DNA of 64,000 nt from Apostichopus japonicus. Lineage: Eukaryota; Echinodermata; Holothuroidea; Aspidochirotida; Stichopodidae. This document shows positions 23,347 to 36,400 of this stretch, one piece after another. Numbering within the stretch: the stretch's first letter is position 1; each line of letters opens with the position of its first letter. The notes below the pieces were generated by a model. The model was not told the DNA's origin, made no database searches, and saw only the letters and a list, made by a program, of their open reading frames with translations. The stretch covers positions 15,966,501 to 16,030,500 of the forward strand of contig NC_092570.1 in NCBI RefSeq assembly GCF_037975245.1, in the 5' to 3' direction. The position numbers and the translations under genes were made by a program.

Positions 23347-23955
23347 GCAATACTGTGTTGTTTAAACGGTACATGACGGCCGTGTTATGTACACGCGTTT
23401 TTCGAAAGCTATACATTGATGACTATAACATTCGGAGATCTGACCTCGTGAAAAAACTGTTATTGCGCAATTATTAGCCACGGGAAGTTTAACCGGATGT
23501 AGTCAAACTACTCTCTCCCGGATTGCGAAGTTGCGCGAATCCAATCGACACTTCATAAGGAAATAGTCGGAATTATGCATATTTATATATTAACTTTCTT
23601 CATATGTGACGTAAAACTCCTATTCCTAAATTCCTTTACCCGAGGGTACCCGAGTTTTGACGAGCCTCAGATGCTGGGGTACGGTTGACGACGAGTAAAT
23701 GAACGTTACTTGCGAGAAATAGTGAGGTGAGTACCTAAATTTTAGCTCCGATTTTATCTGTGACATTGCCGTCTTAAGTCACTAGTCGTGCCAACGAGTG
23801 TATTTTCTGGTATAAAACATTTGTTTCTACGATATACCACAATGTGGAGTCGTTTCACAGTTAAATGAGGTTCTTTTTTGGCCTGCTGAAAATGAGACCC
23901 TAAACGTGTTGCTTGGGTCTTTTATTTATTTCCTATCGTATACACTACACTTAAA
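23347..23955. other. Intergenic, no gene seen
   Basis: No feature was recognised before the LINE relic. Confidence 0.4.
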
Positions 23956-23959
23956 GCAA

Positions 23960-24780
23960 TAAGAGTATAGTACAACAAAAAAGTAAGAGAGACCCCATTA
24001 CAGTTAAAATTGGCGATAAACACATAGGCCTAGGAGATACCGACGCCAAAATTAAAGAAATCAGCAAACATTTCGAAAAGACTTTTATCTGCAATATCCC
24101 AGATCCCAGACCAAACGTGTTTCCAGAAAAAACTATAAACACGCCCTTTGATGAAGATGAAATTTAACGAGCAGTCTCATCCTTAAATAAATAATAGAAC
24201 CCCAGGTTGTGACAAGGTCATAGGCGAACATCTCAAATATGCCCCATGCACCCACAAACACGTAGCAAATATCTTAAATAGTATAGCCGAATCAGGAGAT
24301 TTCCCAATTGAAATTAGACAAGGAATCCTAAATCCTATCCAAAAACTGGGAAAGACTAAAGGTCCACCAGAAAACTTAAGACCAGTCATTTTATTATCAA
24401 CACTAAGGAAAATTCTTGCGGTTTGTGTGGCCTGGAGGATTCGTCCATTATTGATGAGCATATCCTCCCCATTACCCAGACTGCCTACACTTCAGGACGT
24501 TGCACAGCTGAACTTGTCTTCGATTTTAAAGTGCTAGCAGAAAAAAAGCTATAACATCCGTAGGTTACACTATAAATCTATTGATGCTAGATATCAGCAA
24601 GGCGTTCGACACAATTCAAAGAGGATCCTTGCTAACTGACCTAGAACAGGTTCTTGACAACGACGAACTTCACCTGATATCACTGCTCATCGATAACGTC
24701 TCCTACACCGTCAAACTATAGAGGGCAAACTCGGACTTCCTTTTAACACTAATATGGCCTAATTTCTCCGGCAATATTTA
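23960..24780 (+). pseudogene. Non-LTR (LINE) reverse transcriptase relic
   Basis: Broken frames read in RT order. A stretch like 'D-A-K-I-K-E-I-S-K-H-F' precedes the palm, then an interrupted 'P-S-K-T-G-K' region. 'MLDISKAFDTIQRGSLL' (motif A) lies at about 24581-24631, followed by a helix ending LISLLIDN. Several stops and frame changes show it is dead. The LINE clade cannot be named with confidence. Confidence 0.7.
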
Positions 24781-25003
24781 CGAAATTTCAAATTAGCATT
24801 CCACCTATTACACATATAACACATATCGTTTTCTTCTACGCGCATGTGTCTTTTTTTTTGGCCATTTATGAATCATATTTGGCAATATATGGTTATCGGA
24901 AAACTCTATGCGTGTAGCCTTACGCGACCGCCGTATAGTCATAGGCGTACGAGGCGGGGGGGGGGGGGGCAGGGGGGGGGGCAGACTGCCCCCCCAAATT
25001 TCT

Positions 25004-25127
25004 AGAGGACAAGAAATTCGGGCAAAAGTCCTGAAAAATTCGGGCAGCCTAAGAGGAGAAAAAAAAATATTCTCCTCTTAGGCTGCCCGAATTTTTCAGG
25101 ACTTTTGCCAGAATTTTTTTGTCCTCT
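25004..25127. repeat. Near-perfect ~57-bp hairpin inside the outer element
   Basis: The left arm (25004-25060) and right arm (25071-25127) are complementary around an A/T-rich 10-bp loop. The right-arm sequence recurs at about 25391-25455 inside the nested element. Confidence 0.85.
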
Positions 25128-25338
25128 TGAAATATATATATAAATATATATATATAAATATGCAGTAGCTTGCCCGAATCTTTTTCAATTTTTGCCCGAC
25201 AGTTCCATGATTTTCTTTATTTAGCATCATGATGCCCGAATATTTCCGTGTAACACCACCGTAAGCGCAGTTCATCTGGGCTACCACGCTTTTTGCACGA
25301 TCAATTTTGTTTCTAACTAGTCAATTGTATACCTGGAC

Positions 25339-26104
25339 CAAGGGCGGCGGAACCGGGGGACAAAAATATATATATGTTTATTTTTTTCTCCTCTTAGGCT
25401 GCCCGAATTTTTCAGGACTTTTGCCCGAATTTCTTGTCCTCTGGAAATATATATATAAATATATGGGGGCACGTGCCCCCCCCCACTTTTCCTCAGGTTA
25501 AAATGTGCCTGTTTTCTACATAAAAATTGAGGTGCCTCAAGTTAGCAAGAGGCCAGGGAACCAGAATGAACACTCGGGAAGGGCCGTTTCCGGCCATCTG
25601 AGGGGTTTGTAAAACCAAAAATTTTCTAGTACGCTCCGCGCCAACCGATGGTGGCGCTCCGCTCAGATAGTCGTGCATACAACTTTGCAAATCCTGGCTA
25701 AGCCCCTGACTTTTAATGAATTTCTGTGGGTCAAACTCAAAGCTTTTTCGAATGGAAAAAATTTGTTAAGATATTAACAAGAAAAAAAATATAATTCGGA
25801 AGATTCCTACATTAGCAACTAGCATAATTTCTCTTTTTTTCTTTTTCTTTTTTCATTTTGTCTCAAAAGAAAACTTGTTCCTTGTTTCCCAATTTGCTCA
25901 TTGGATATTGCAGTGCTAGTATGCATATTTTCCTTGAGGGGGGGGGGGGGGCGTTGATGGAGTGATGTGTATACACAAATAAGATAATACAATAAGAGTT
26001 ATAAAGGGTACTTATAAGGCTGCATCAGTCCAATCGAATTTCTGCAAAGTGCCCTTTGATGTCGGTGCCCCGCCCCCCAGATTAAAGTGCTTCCGCCGCC
26101 CTTG
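25339..26104. mobile_element. hAT-like element nested inside 24940-26679
   Basis: Ends CAAGGGCGGCGGAA and TTCCGCCGCCCTTG are perfect inverted repeats. The 8-bp duplication ACCTGGAC is at 25331-25338 and 26105-26112. It carries a reverse hairpin module at about 25553-25674. Confidence 0.92.
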
Positions 26105-26687
26105 ACCTGGACATCCCCAACATGAGTGTATATAAGAAACATTTTCTTTTTCATGGATGGTGGTGGGGGGGGGGGAGGGAGTGCCTACAAGCCTAGAAGT
26201 ACAGGTTTATCATATTCTTTGTTATATTTTATACTTTTTTTGTGAGACAAATTGCAAATTTCACCCGACACAGCGACATTATCCCGCCTACGTGTCGTTG
26301 AACAATGTATGTATTTCTGGAGGTAGCTGAGTACTGTGTTAAAATAATAAATAAGGTAACTAAATAGGAGCTTAAAAAATATACTGTCCCATTTTTCCCC
26401 TTCAAAGTGATGTTACCATTTTTTCTTCTTCTAAATTTACCAAATTTTTGGGGAAGTGTAAATTTGTAAAACGTGAGATTATAAAATAAAGAATGTTTAG
26501 ATGCAACTTGCAAGGCCTCAGAAGTGCCGTTTCCGGCAATCTGAGAGGCATTGTTTACCACAAATTTTCTTGTACGCTACGCGCCAACCGATGGTGGCGC
26601 TCCGCTTAGATGGTGTCACGGGAACTTTCGGGCACAAAAAGTTCTGCCCCCCAAACTGAAATGGTCCCGTACGCCTATGCGTATAGT

Positions 26688-28790
26688 TCAAACGTTATAG
26701 TATGCAAAATCGGTAAAAAAAAATGGAAGGTCACGTGGGCAGATCTCCAACTGATAATAACTCCAACATGTACCCTAGCTGATAATATCTGCAATGTATT
26801 CTATTGTCTGCTTCTGGTTTTATTCACTTAATGTAAAGACTTTACTCTCAAATAAATGCCGATCAATACATGTACAGAGAGTGACATTGAAATCCGCACG
26901 GTGTTGAATTGATTGACCTTGAAGTACAATAAGGCCGTCTGCCTTATGCCATAACAATGCTTAGGTTTTGGATTTTACTCACATTTTTTGGTGACTAATT
27001 GGTGACTGACTTGAGTGAAAATGAGTACAATTTTGATATTAGGTTTGGTTTTCTGTTTGTTAGCAGTGTCAAAATGTGCACATGGTTAAGCCAAGAATAA
27101 AAATAGCGGCTAGATGCTATGATGAATTTGGAAGTTTCTTATTAATAGCCAGGATCGGAGTGTAGGTAATATAATTAAAATATTCCCAGAACATATAAGC
27201 CCACCATAAATGAGTTAGGAACGAGCGCTGAGATTTCACAATCTATTACTATAAGCAGCCACGATACAGAAAATATATCGGCACGAAACCCTCAATAATA
27301 TATAGAAAAACATGTACTTAAAACGAAAATGGTCACAGGGGAGGTCTCAATACCGAAGTAGAATCCTATAACGATACGTACAATATTAAGGACAAACACA
27401 AACAAGATACAAATACGACCACAATGGTCGGAGCCAGGGCTACTACCGAACCGAACGATTCAGAACGGGAGCGTAGATTGATTCACAAGTCTCACAATCT
27501 GATCCAGCTGAGCTGATGAACAGATGTCACGTGACCTGTAATATTTATGTCACTGTGCGCATCGAAAGCACATGTGACTGAAAACAGTGACATGTAGCCT
27601 AGATAAACAGAGAGCGACAGATATATTGACCAACGGCATCAAAATATATTCTCCACTGGCAGCTGAAACACATCGACTGCATGTACTTTAAGTCAAATGA
27701 AGTGGGAAGTTGGTTTTTCATTTTTGAATTGATATTTTACATCAATGTGCATTTCTGTATATACACCAATATCCCCAAAAACTGTTCATATACTTGTTTC
27801 ACTTATGCACTTGTTTCACATTTAAATGCAATACATGTAATAACACGGGGTATTTGTAAATAGCTGATACTTTTTGAAGCAAATTGGTGATAAATCTGGA
27901 AATAACTTATCATGGCTAGTTAATGAGATTTGCTGGAGGTCAACATAGTTATAGATAAAACACTCCTCTGATACCACATTATGTGACCTTGATGAGGAAA
28001 AAGTCAACTTTGATGATTGGAGGAATTGCTTATCCAGAAGTTCATCAATTTCTGTTTGGTGATCTCTTTTTATAGAGGTATCTTGATCTGAAACAAAATT
28101 TAAAAATTGTAAAACAATTAAAATCCCTCAGGATACCTCCTCTATCTGAAAGTGCCCCCAGTTGCTTTGTTGGGTTGGTATGTGTTTTTGTGTGCATGAA
28201 CTTTCTCTAAAAAGAAGATTTAAATTGAAGTCAATTAAACATGCTAATTACTTGAAGTTTTCAAAAAATCCTTCCCTGGAGGTCTTTACTTTTCAATTTG
28301 TTCTCACACATCTTACATGAGCACACAAGATGACTGAATGTCTGGTAAGGTAAATTTCCTCCAGCGTGATAGTCAAAACAGTCTAAGAATTTTGACCAAA
28401 GGATATTCGAAAACCTGGCATAATTGTGATCAATAGAGCATACCTTTAACTCAAACTAAAATGCATTTTGACAAACTTCTTACCTTCAACTGCTTTATAT
28501 GTTGAGGTAATTGTGTCACTCATTTCTTTGCTCTGATAATATCTGTTTTTTTGGTGAAAGCCACATAGCAATTACGGCGGTAGAACATTTCTTCAAAGCT
28601 GTCAGGCTGTTTTTTGTTTGTTTGTTTTTTTGTAGGTGGCTACAACTTCATGAGCAACACCATACAGTGGGCCAGTTAATTCGCACCATTCCTCAGCACA
28701 GGTAATAACTTTTAACCAACTGATTGGAGTAAACTCTGTCAATGGCCCATCCTCCCCAACACTGTGAACTACACATTTGTGTGCAGTCAT
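26688..28790. other. Intergenic, no gene seen
   Basis: No exon with splice and family support. A perfect GTCACGTGAC lies at 27526-27535. Confidence 0.45.
27526..27535. promoter_or_regulatory. Palindromic E-box GTCACGTGAC (CLEAR/USF-type match)
   Basis: A perfect 10-bp match to the CLEAR consensus bound by TFEB-family factors. It is far from any visible start site, so function is uncertain. Confidence 0.25.
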
Positions 28791-28796
28791 CATTGT

Positions 28797-29020
28797 GGAC
28801 TGTTAGCTCAGTGGTTAACGCCGGTGCCTTTCAATCATAAGGTCACAAGTTCGAGTCAATCCAAAACTAATGTATGTCGTCCAGTTACAGAGTTGTTTAC
28901 ATAATTTATAATCATGGACGTTAAATATGAATCTAAGAGCCTGACTTCGGTCAGCTTGCGGCTTTGATAAGCAAATGATGGCTTCTTCGCGAGTTCCTGC
29001 TTGCAGGAGGATCTAAAATA
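28797..29020 (+). mobile_element. tRNA-derived SINE, third family
   Basis: The head has an A box (TTAGCTCAGTGGTTAACGCC) and a B box (AAGTTCGAGTC). The body carries 'CGAGTTCCTGCTTGCAGGAG', a small hairpin. The acceptor stem does not pair well, which argues against a working tRNA gene. Confidence 0.6.
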
Positions 29021-29029
29021 CCTACATCA

Positions 29030-32000
29030 TGAAACCGTCAGAGAAAATAGCAAATTAAAACATAAAGCGGAAGGCATGGAACTTTATTAGTTCACATATT
29101 CATAATAATAGCTAGTCAATATAGAGACCTTGGTGCAGTGAGGCACAGCGTCTGCTTTCCCAGCCCTTGGGATAGAGGCTAGGCCAAGTGAAATCCACTC
29201 AGTGAACAGATCCTAGTGTTATGGTACGTTGCACAAACCTTACAGAGCTGGCCTGGTTGTTTTAACAAAACTTCTTTGTCTCTTATTGACTTGTGCAAAG
29301 TCTAACAGGTCTATGCCAGTAATAACTAGGGTTAGTCTGAGCATACGTGCTTACTAAGTTCTAACGTCACATCAGTTAAGTTATCCCAGGCCTAGAACGG
29401 TTTTGATTATTTATTATGTTAAAACTAAAAGGAGCAACAACTAACGCACGTTACTCGTTACTCGTTAGGCGTACGTCTAGGGCCATATAATTGTTACAAT
29501 TTAAGTCAACCATAGTTTTAAACTTGTTTTTAAAAACCCCCTTTTTTTAAATCCTGCCATTGCAAAATTTCCTCGATAAGTAGTCTAGGTATTAACCAAA
29601 TCGGTTGTACCAACGTTTGATCGTCCTTATTATAAGGCAATCATAAACTAGGCCAAGCTAAGGCATAGCCTATATTAGTAATATTATTACTTCTGCCCAA
29701 TAAGTCTAACGGGTAGTAACGTCAACGAAGACCAAGCAGCTAGGCCTTTATAGTAATGCAATATCGCAATACAACCTACGTTAGGCTTTGCAGCGTAGGC
29801 ACATAACCAACAGAAATTTCGACCTCAGCTGCCTATACAAGATCATACAAGTGTACACAAGTAACCACTTTTTTGGCTAAGTTGTTCTATTCTTACCTTT
29901 GTCAAAACTTTTTCTGATCACGTGGACTGTCATCTCCTTTATATTGAAGCAATGATGGGCTGTCGCCAGGCACCTTTAAATGCAGTCAGTGCGTAATCTA
30001 GGCTATCTACAGTAGATATGATATAAACAAAGTTCAGGCCGTGTCAAAAGGTCACGAGAAGCAGCCCTGTGATTGGTTAGTTGCCCAACTTCAGGCATGT
30101 CCCACAACCAGTTAAAATACCAACGTTTTACATTTTTACAGTTTAACATTGCGTTTTTACATTAATGTGCAAGAACTGTTTTGTTGGCATAGTAAACTAT
30201 GATTCTTACGATTATTCTCCGCATTTTTAAGCTTCAATCACACCAGTGAACCGAAAATGTGAGCTAAGGAAGCGAAAAACAACCCAGGCTCAAAAACTTG
30301 TGAAACAGCAAAGCAGGCAAATGTATTGTTTTTTTTTTTTTTTTTTTTTTTTTGAGTGTGCAAAAATCCCAAACTTTAAGAATTTTTCATTTACAAATAA
30401 GGCAAAAACCCTCCTGCTTTTTTTTTTTGTACAAACAGGATGGTAATATATCTCTTTTGGAACAAATAATCAAACTTTTGCAATGTAACACGTTTTGAGT
30501 TATTGGCTGTCAAAGAAGACCTCTTTTGTATATCAGAGCAACTATGCAATCTCATAAATGAATATTGAGAAATATTGAGAGCTAGAACCCTGAAATTTGT
30601 TTAGTTGTAAACTATACCCTCACAGCTCTTACATGGTTACGTTGGTAAAAATTGGCTCTAGAGCTACACAACTTGCAAATATATTAGAGCGGAAAGCATT
30701 TGAATCATTATTTCGTATTATTTGAACTGGGCATATTAACCTCTGAAAGAATCAAGTATCCGGAAGCAATACGGTAAGTTTAGGTATAATTTATCACTAA
30801 AAAATGGGATTGTTTAGTGAAAAATAGTATATACAACATACTTGATCTTAGTAATACAGTGAACAGCAGTGTGATGTGACAAACAATAAATTCACAATGA
30901 CACATCAGGCTGTCCTGAAATGACCATTGACCTTAACAACAGGTTTCTTGTACTACATGTGGTAAATCAACATACTAAATATGACATATCTACTTGCTTA
31001 AATATTGTGTAAAACATGGTTTTCACAATTTGAACCCTGGTGAACTCAAACGACCAATGACCTCCGCCCACAACATTAGGCTTCTTGTACTCAATGTGGT
31101 ACAGTTGTCAGTTACATACCAAATATGCGATCTGTCCAAGCTTCTCTTGCGATATTATGTTTAGGAAGGTGCGTTAGTGTAGAGTTTATTTACTCGTATC
31201 GTCCACTTTTTTATACCCAATTCCATGGAAGAAACGCCTGAAAACACTTGTTTATTCATTGCAATGTAAGGAAGTGACACAAGTTCGCAACCTACATCGG
31301 TAAGACCGAAAGAGAGCTACTATTCAAGAGAAGGGACCTAACACAGGCTAGCCACCAACGTGAAAGTAGTCCTAGGCCCAACGGTCGTAAACAAAACAGA
31401 GCGATTTGATTGGCGCATGATTTATTGGGCAGGGCATGCAAATTTTGATTGAAGTTTGTAGAATTTACGGACTCGTTAATAAATCTGGCGAATTTGATTC
31501 AGCTCAAAATGTTTATCTGCAGATAACTCAATTGTAATAAATTGCATATTGATATGGAAATTACATAGAACGGTGTCATTTTCACTGAGATTTTAGTTCA
31601 GTAAGCTGGAAAGGTCCAGGTTTAAATTTGGCAAACAAGTATTGAGACTTTAAGGCATTTGAGCCACTTTTCTTGGGGCGGTTGTACAGATCAAATTTGG
31701 TGGTTGTACCAAAGATCATCTTTGACGGTCATCTTTGGCGAATCATCTTTGGCGGTTGTACAGATCATCTCAGATGGTCTTTGGTGCATAAATCGATTCA
31801 TTCACGTACGTAATGCACTTGCGTCATATATTAGATGTTTCATGTTTTTTTTTTAAGGGAAACAGGAATTTTGGATCTGGATATCGCTTTGTGGATGCAG
31901 AATATTGAATTCCGTTGCCATGGTAACAGATGATCTATACATGGGAAGGTATCTATGATTCTGTGTTATGTTATATACGAACAGGAAACATTATATACAG

Positions 32001-32143
32001 GTGTGCTAAAATCTGATAACAACATCAGATCATTGGGATTATTTACCCAGTTTTTTAACAGTGCTTATTAACATCCTTAATGATCAGAATACTGAGAAAC
32101 AAATATATAAGTTACCATTACTATTATTCATGTTACAAGGGTG
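29030..32143. other. Intergenic, mostly unrecognised
   Basis: It contains a two-unit diverged tandem repeat at about 30895-31145 (each with a 'TTCTTGTACT..ATGTGGTA' core), homopolymer T runs near 30330 and no supported exon. Confidence 0.45.
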
Positions 32144-32151
32144 CTGAGAGG

Positions 32152-32517
32152 CAGTGGCGTAGGAAGGTACTTTTGAGTGGGGGGCTGAAGACTGATGGCC
32201 TTCCTGGGGGAAGGGTCTAAGGGGAGGGGGTGTCCCCCTCCCCCTTTGGAATTTGTTTGCATTTCCAGGTGGCCTCAGGTGCAATTTGGTGCAATATAAC
32301 ACACTTCAACACCCACTCCATTTAGTAAAGAATTTTCCATTTTCACCTGGCCTTAGATGCAATTTGGTGCTTCAAATGAGATTTTTTTTCTCATTTGGAA
32401 ATGAAAAAGGGGTTTTCTGACTTGCGGAGCGGGGGGGGGGGCGGAACGATACTTCCGCCCCCTATATTTTTCACTGGGGGGGCTGGCGCCCCCAGCCCCC
32501 CGGTTCCTACGCCTTTG
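32152..32517 (+). mobile_element. hAT-like MITE, family 1
   Basis: CAGTGGCGTAGGAA ... TTCCTACGCCTTTG with the 8-bp duplication CTGAGAGG at 32144-32151 and 32518-32525. Confidence 0.9.
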
Positions 32518-32555
32518 CTGAGAGGTACCCACAATGTAGACAAATGCCGGCTGCC

Positions 32556-32571
32556 TGTGTCACGTGACACA
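32556..32571. promoter_or_regulatory. 16-bp perfect palindrome with CLEAR-type E-box
   Basis: TGTGTCACGTGACACA contains GTCACGTGAC. It lies about 0.8 kb beyond the 3' end of LAMP-B. Confidence 0.25.
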
Positions 32572-33082
32572 GTACCATATAAGTACCATTATAAAGGTTG
32601 TTTAATTTCCGAATTATTTTCTCGAACATTTCGCGAATTGCTTAACGCACATTTGACATTATTATTACAGTATTTCTCATTGTTTTGTCTCTTGGAGGGT
32701 GAGGAGGGGGTGGTGGGGGGGGGGGTGATTTGGGATCGGGGTGGGCATGAATTCATACAAGTAAAAGCAAGGGGTAGTGGTCTGCCATAAACTTTAGTGT
32801 GTAAATCAAAGCAATAACGAGAGATGTCACGCAGGAGTGTTTATACGACAGTATGTATTTCAAAGAATATACGGTAGTCTTTAAGAAATTAATTACAACA
32901 ACTTTCAAATATCAAATATAATTTTCATGTCAGCTGCACTGTATTGTTAAAAGGCACATCATATCATAAACTACAACATCAACTTTAATTTTGTTGTGAT
33001 TTCGTTGCCTAACTATTCCGAGACAGAGACTCCCCTGGGTCAAGGAATTCCTTGTTATGCTCTCTACGAAAAGTCGTACATA

Positions 33083-33088
33083 TTTATT
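33083..33088 (-). promoter_or_regulatory. Candidate polyadenylation signal of LAMP-B
   Basis: AATAAA on the minus strand, about 250 bp after the stop codon. Confidence 0.5.
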
Positions 33089-33335
33089 TAATACAAAAAT
33101 TACATCTGAAAAATATTTTCTTCATGTTTTGTACATCAGCTTTTAACATTACATACTTATTGCAATGAACTTCATCTCTATGTGATTAAATTTTCGGTTA
33201 CAAGCTGAGTGCTATCTGAATAAGTACACCAATAGCTTCCTTAAGTCCACCACCAACGCCACCAACCTCCCTTCCCCCTCCTCCCACCACTTCCTCCACG
33301 CTTCCCTGTTTATGTTTATAGTTTTGGTTTTAAAG

Positions 33336-33496
33336 TTATACTCCGGTATTGTTTGTAAATCTTCGGTAAGATGAACGTTTCCTGAGGACGAAGAACAAAC
33401 CGACAGCCACGATGAAGACGGCCAGTAGGGTCAGCGTCACAATTAACCCCACCCTCTTAGTTTTCCCCCCTGGAAGTGGGTCACCACATTTAAATT
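33336..33496 (-). CDS. LAMP-B last exon (membrane helix and tail)
   Basis: The acceptor is gtttacttgtAG. It encodes [16 protein letters not shown], the membrane helix, the tail with YRRF and TAA at 33336-33338. Confidence 0.88.
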
Positions 33497-36400
33497 CTAC
33501 AAGTAAACAAAGAAGAAAAAAAGAAAGAGAAAAATAATCAACGAAAAGCAAACAATGAAAAAAAAAGGAATATTAAGACCTTTTCGTTCATCATTAACGT
33601 TTCTTTGAATAGCCAAAGTAAGCAGCATCCGTGAAGTTCTTTTGCTTGTGTTCGTACAACAAATACTGACGGGACTGAACTGAATCACCTCATCTTCGCA
33701 GATTAGCTCTTCCCTTTTGTAATCATGACAATTAGTGATGTTATTAATTTATAAAAAAACTTGATCATCCAATTATTGGCGTAACTTTTGGCTTAAGACA
33801 CATGTTACTGACACCACCTTCATTCATCTCCAAGAACAAAAGTGTTGAAAACACCAGACAAAAAAATTTATCAGCAGATCATAAGCCTAATCATCCCCGT
33901 GAATCAAAATTGTTGTCGTTCATGATGACGTCATCATTCATTTAGCTCAGCTTCTTAATGACCCTTTTTTTGTCAGCTATTCTATTGATCCATCAATCCA
34001 TCCATCCATCCATCCATCAATCCATCCATCCATCCATCCATCCATCCATCCATCCATTCATCCATCCATCCATCCATCCATCCATCCATCCATCCATCCA
34101 TCTATCCATCCATCCATCCATCCATCCATCCATCCATCCATCCATCCATCCATCCATCCATCCATCCATCCATCCATCCATCCATCCATCCATCCATCCA
34201 TCCATCCATCCATCCATCCATCCATCCATCCATCCATCCATCCATCCATCCATCCATCCATCCATCCATCCATCCATCCATCCATCCATCCATCCATCCA
34301 TCCATCCATCCATCCATCCATCCATCCATCCATCCATCCATCCATCCATCCATCCATCCATCCATCCATCCATCCATCCATCCATCCATCCATCAAATTA
34401 TATTTCTTACTTTGTTTTAAAACGTAAATTGAAATGATGTCAACTCTCGTAGCAGATTAACGCTATATATTTACTCAGAGAAATGAATTGTTATTTCCAG
34501 CTTTCTTTTGTCCCTCCCTCCATTCCACCCTCCCCCCCCCCCCATTCCCCTCCCCATCCTCACTCTCTCCTGAAGTTTGAACAATGGCCAACAAGAGTAT
34601 TTATTTACATTAGTTTTAAGGCTTACAACTTTCCTGTCAAGCGTGATTGAGAGAAGAAGTATACAAAATCTTACCGTTGCCGTAATCTTTGTCTTTGGTC
34701 GATTGGACAAACGGCTGGAATTTTCTATGAGTAATATCAAGAGTGATGCTTGCAATCTCTTCCGTCCACTTATCGTCACAGACAAAATAGTCCCCAACAG
34801 GGGCTTCCAAGAAAACAGAGTGTCGATCGCCTACATAAGTTTTGACGTCTAAAAATGGAAAAAAACATGGGAGTTAATTGCTTCTCATACAGTTTCCGGC
34901 GTGGTTTATCAGGGGGAGGAGGGGGATTTTAATTTTACAGTTGCAAGACAAAAACAGAGAGATGATGAAGAAAGAAGCACTTTGAATAAATATCGGCCAT
35001 CACGGGTAGATTGACACACATAAAGATAAAACAAGGAAGGCACAGGGGCGGCGATCTGTTTCAAATATTGGGGGGGACATTTGCTTGGATGCAGGCGAAT
35101 TACTATCAAAGCGGAGCGCCACCATTGGTTGGCGCGCAGCGTACAAGAAAATTTTTGGTTTTGATAGCCCCCCAGATCACTGGAAATGGCACTTCTCGGG
35201 CTTGAAAATGACCAACCAGATGTACACTTTTGCCTGAGAACCAAGTTTTACCTAATAGATTTTTTTCTTCATTCATCATACCTTTTTTCAAGATTGTCAC
35301 CAGTCACACATCATGTTCGACCTCATTGCATCTCCTGTGGATCATTGCTTTTGTAGGTAATTCTACGTAACGCCCCTTAATACCCGTCAGCCCCACTTTT
35401 CAAGGTTTTAAGCCCATTATTTGTTCAGAATTTGAATAATAAATTCACTTCAAAACATACCCATAATGTTGCACAAAATTTAATCTATGGACAACCAATA
35501 TAGAAAACCCCCCTCAACCCCTAACAGACCGGTCAAAATTGCACGAGTAGAGGGAAGTATGATGAAGAATGTTGTTCAAAGAATTTTCGAAAATTCAGAC
35601 ACAGTTAAATTATTGGTGTAAAAATATTGAAACCTCTTATAACGGCTACTATAAAACTTCGATATCATAGAAAATACCAAAAAAATATGCTCGAGGGGGA
35701 GGGCGGTCTCCACCCTTCACCCCCCCCCCTCCCTTGGCTAAGCACCTGCGGTTAGAAATCTTGTAGGAAACAGGCCAAATGGAAACCCAGTGAACCCATG
35801 TCGATGTGGATCCTATGTATGATTGTACGTACTTACACTCATACACAAGATTCCAACCAAATTTCATTACGGATGCGGTCCGTCTAGCTATTCATTTCGA
35901 AAAAAAGTAAAAACTACTTTCGGTCATATATAGTAACAAATTGTGACACGGTTAAACAGGCGTCTTGTGAGGAATTTGCCAAGGTAGGGGCAAAGCTTGT
36001 ACCCAGACTATCTAAGCGTAGCGCCACCATAAGTTGGCGCGAAGCGCAAAAGAAAATTTTGGCCGAAAATGCCTCCCAGATTGCTTGAAATGGCACTTCC
36101 CAGGCCTTTTAAGTTGCATCTAAGCATTTTCTATTTTGAAATTACTAGCGATATCATAAAAAAATACAAAACATATGCTTAAAAAAAAACTATGCCACCA
36201 AATATTGGGGGGGATATTAGATACTATATCCCCCCAACAAAAATATTGGGGGGACATGTCCCCCCCGTCCCCCCCATGATCGCCGCCCATGGGAAGGCAC
36301 TTAGGCACCCCTGGTGTTAGAAAACCGGGCCGGGTGGGGCGGGATCAGAGAGGGCGCAGTGGCCTATGACGTTATGGGGCGTTGTCATGATTGAAATTAC

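Larger units (their letters stand above)
24940..26679. mobile_element. hAT-like element, outer, with nested insertion and long hairpin
   Basis: Ends CATAGGCGTACG and CGTACGCCTATG are perfect 12-bp inverted repeats. The 8-bp duplication CGTATAGT is at 24932-24939 and 26680-26687. It contains a hairpin (25004-25127), the inner element 25339-26104 and a reverse hairpin module at about 26510-26615. Confidence 0.9.

Noticed and set aside
28797-28865. tRNA gene
   Set aside because: The acceptor stem does not close and a SINE body follows.
33958-34437. Open frames of repeated HPSI or MDGW residues
   Set aside because: Pure translation of the CATC microsatellite.
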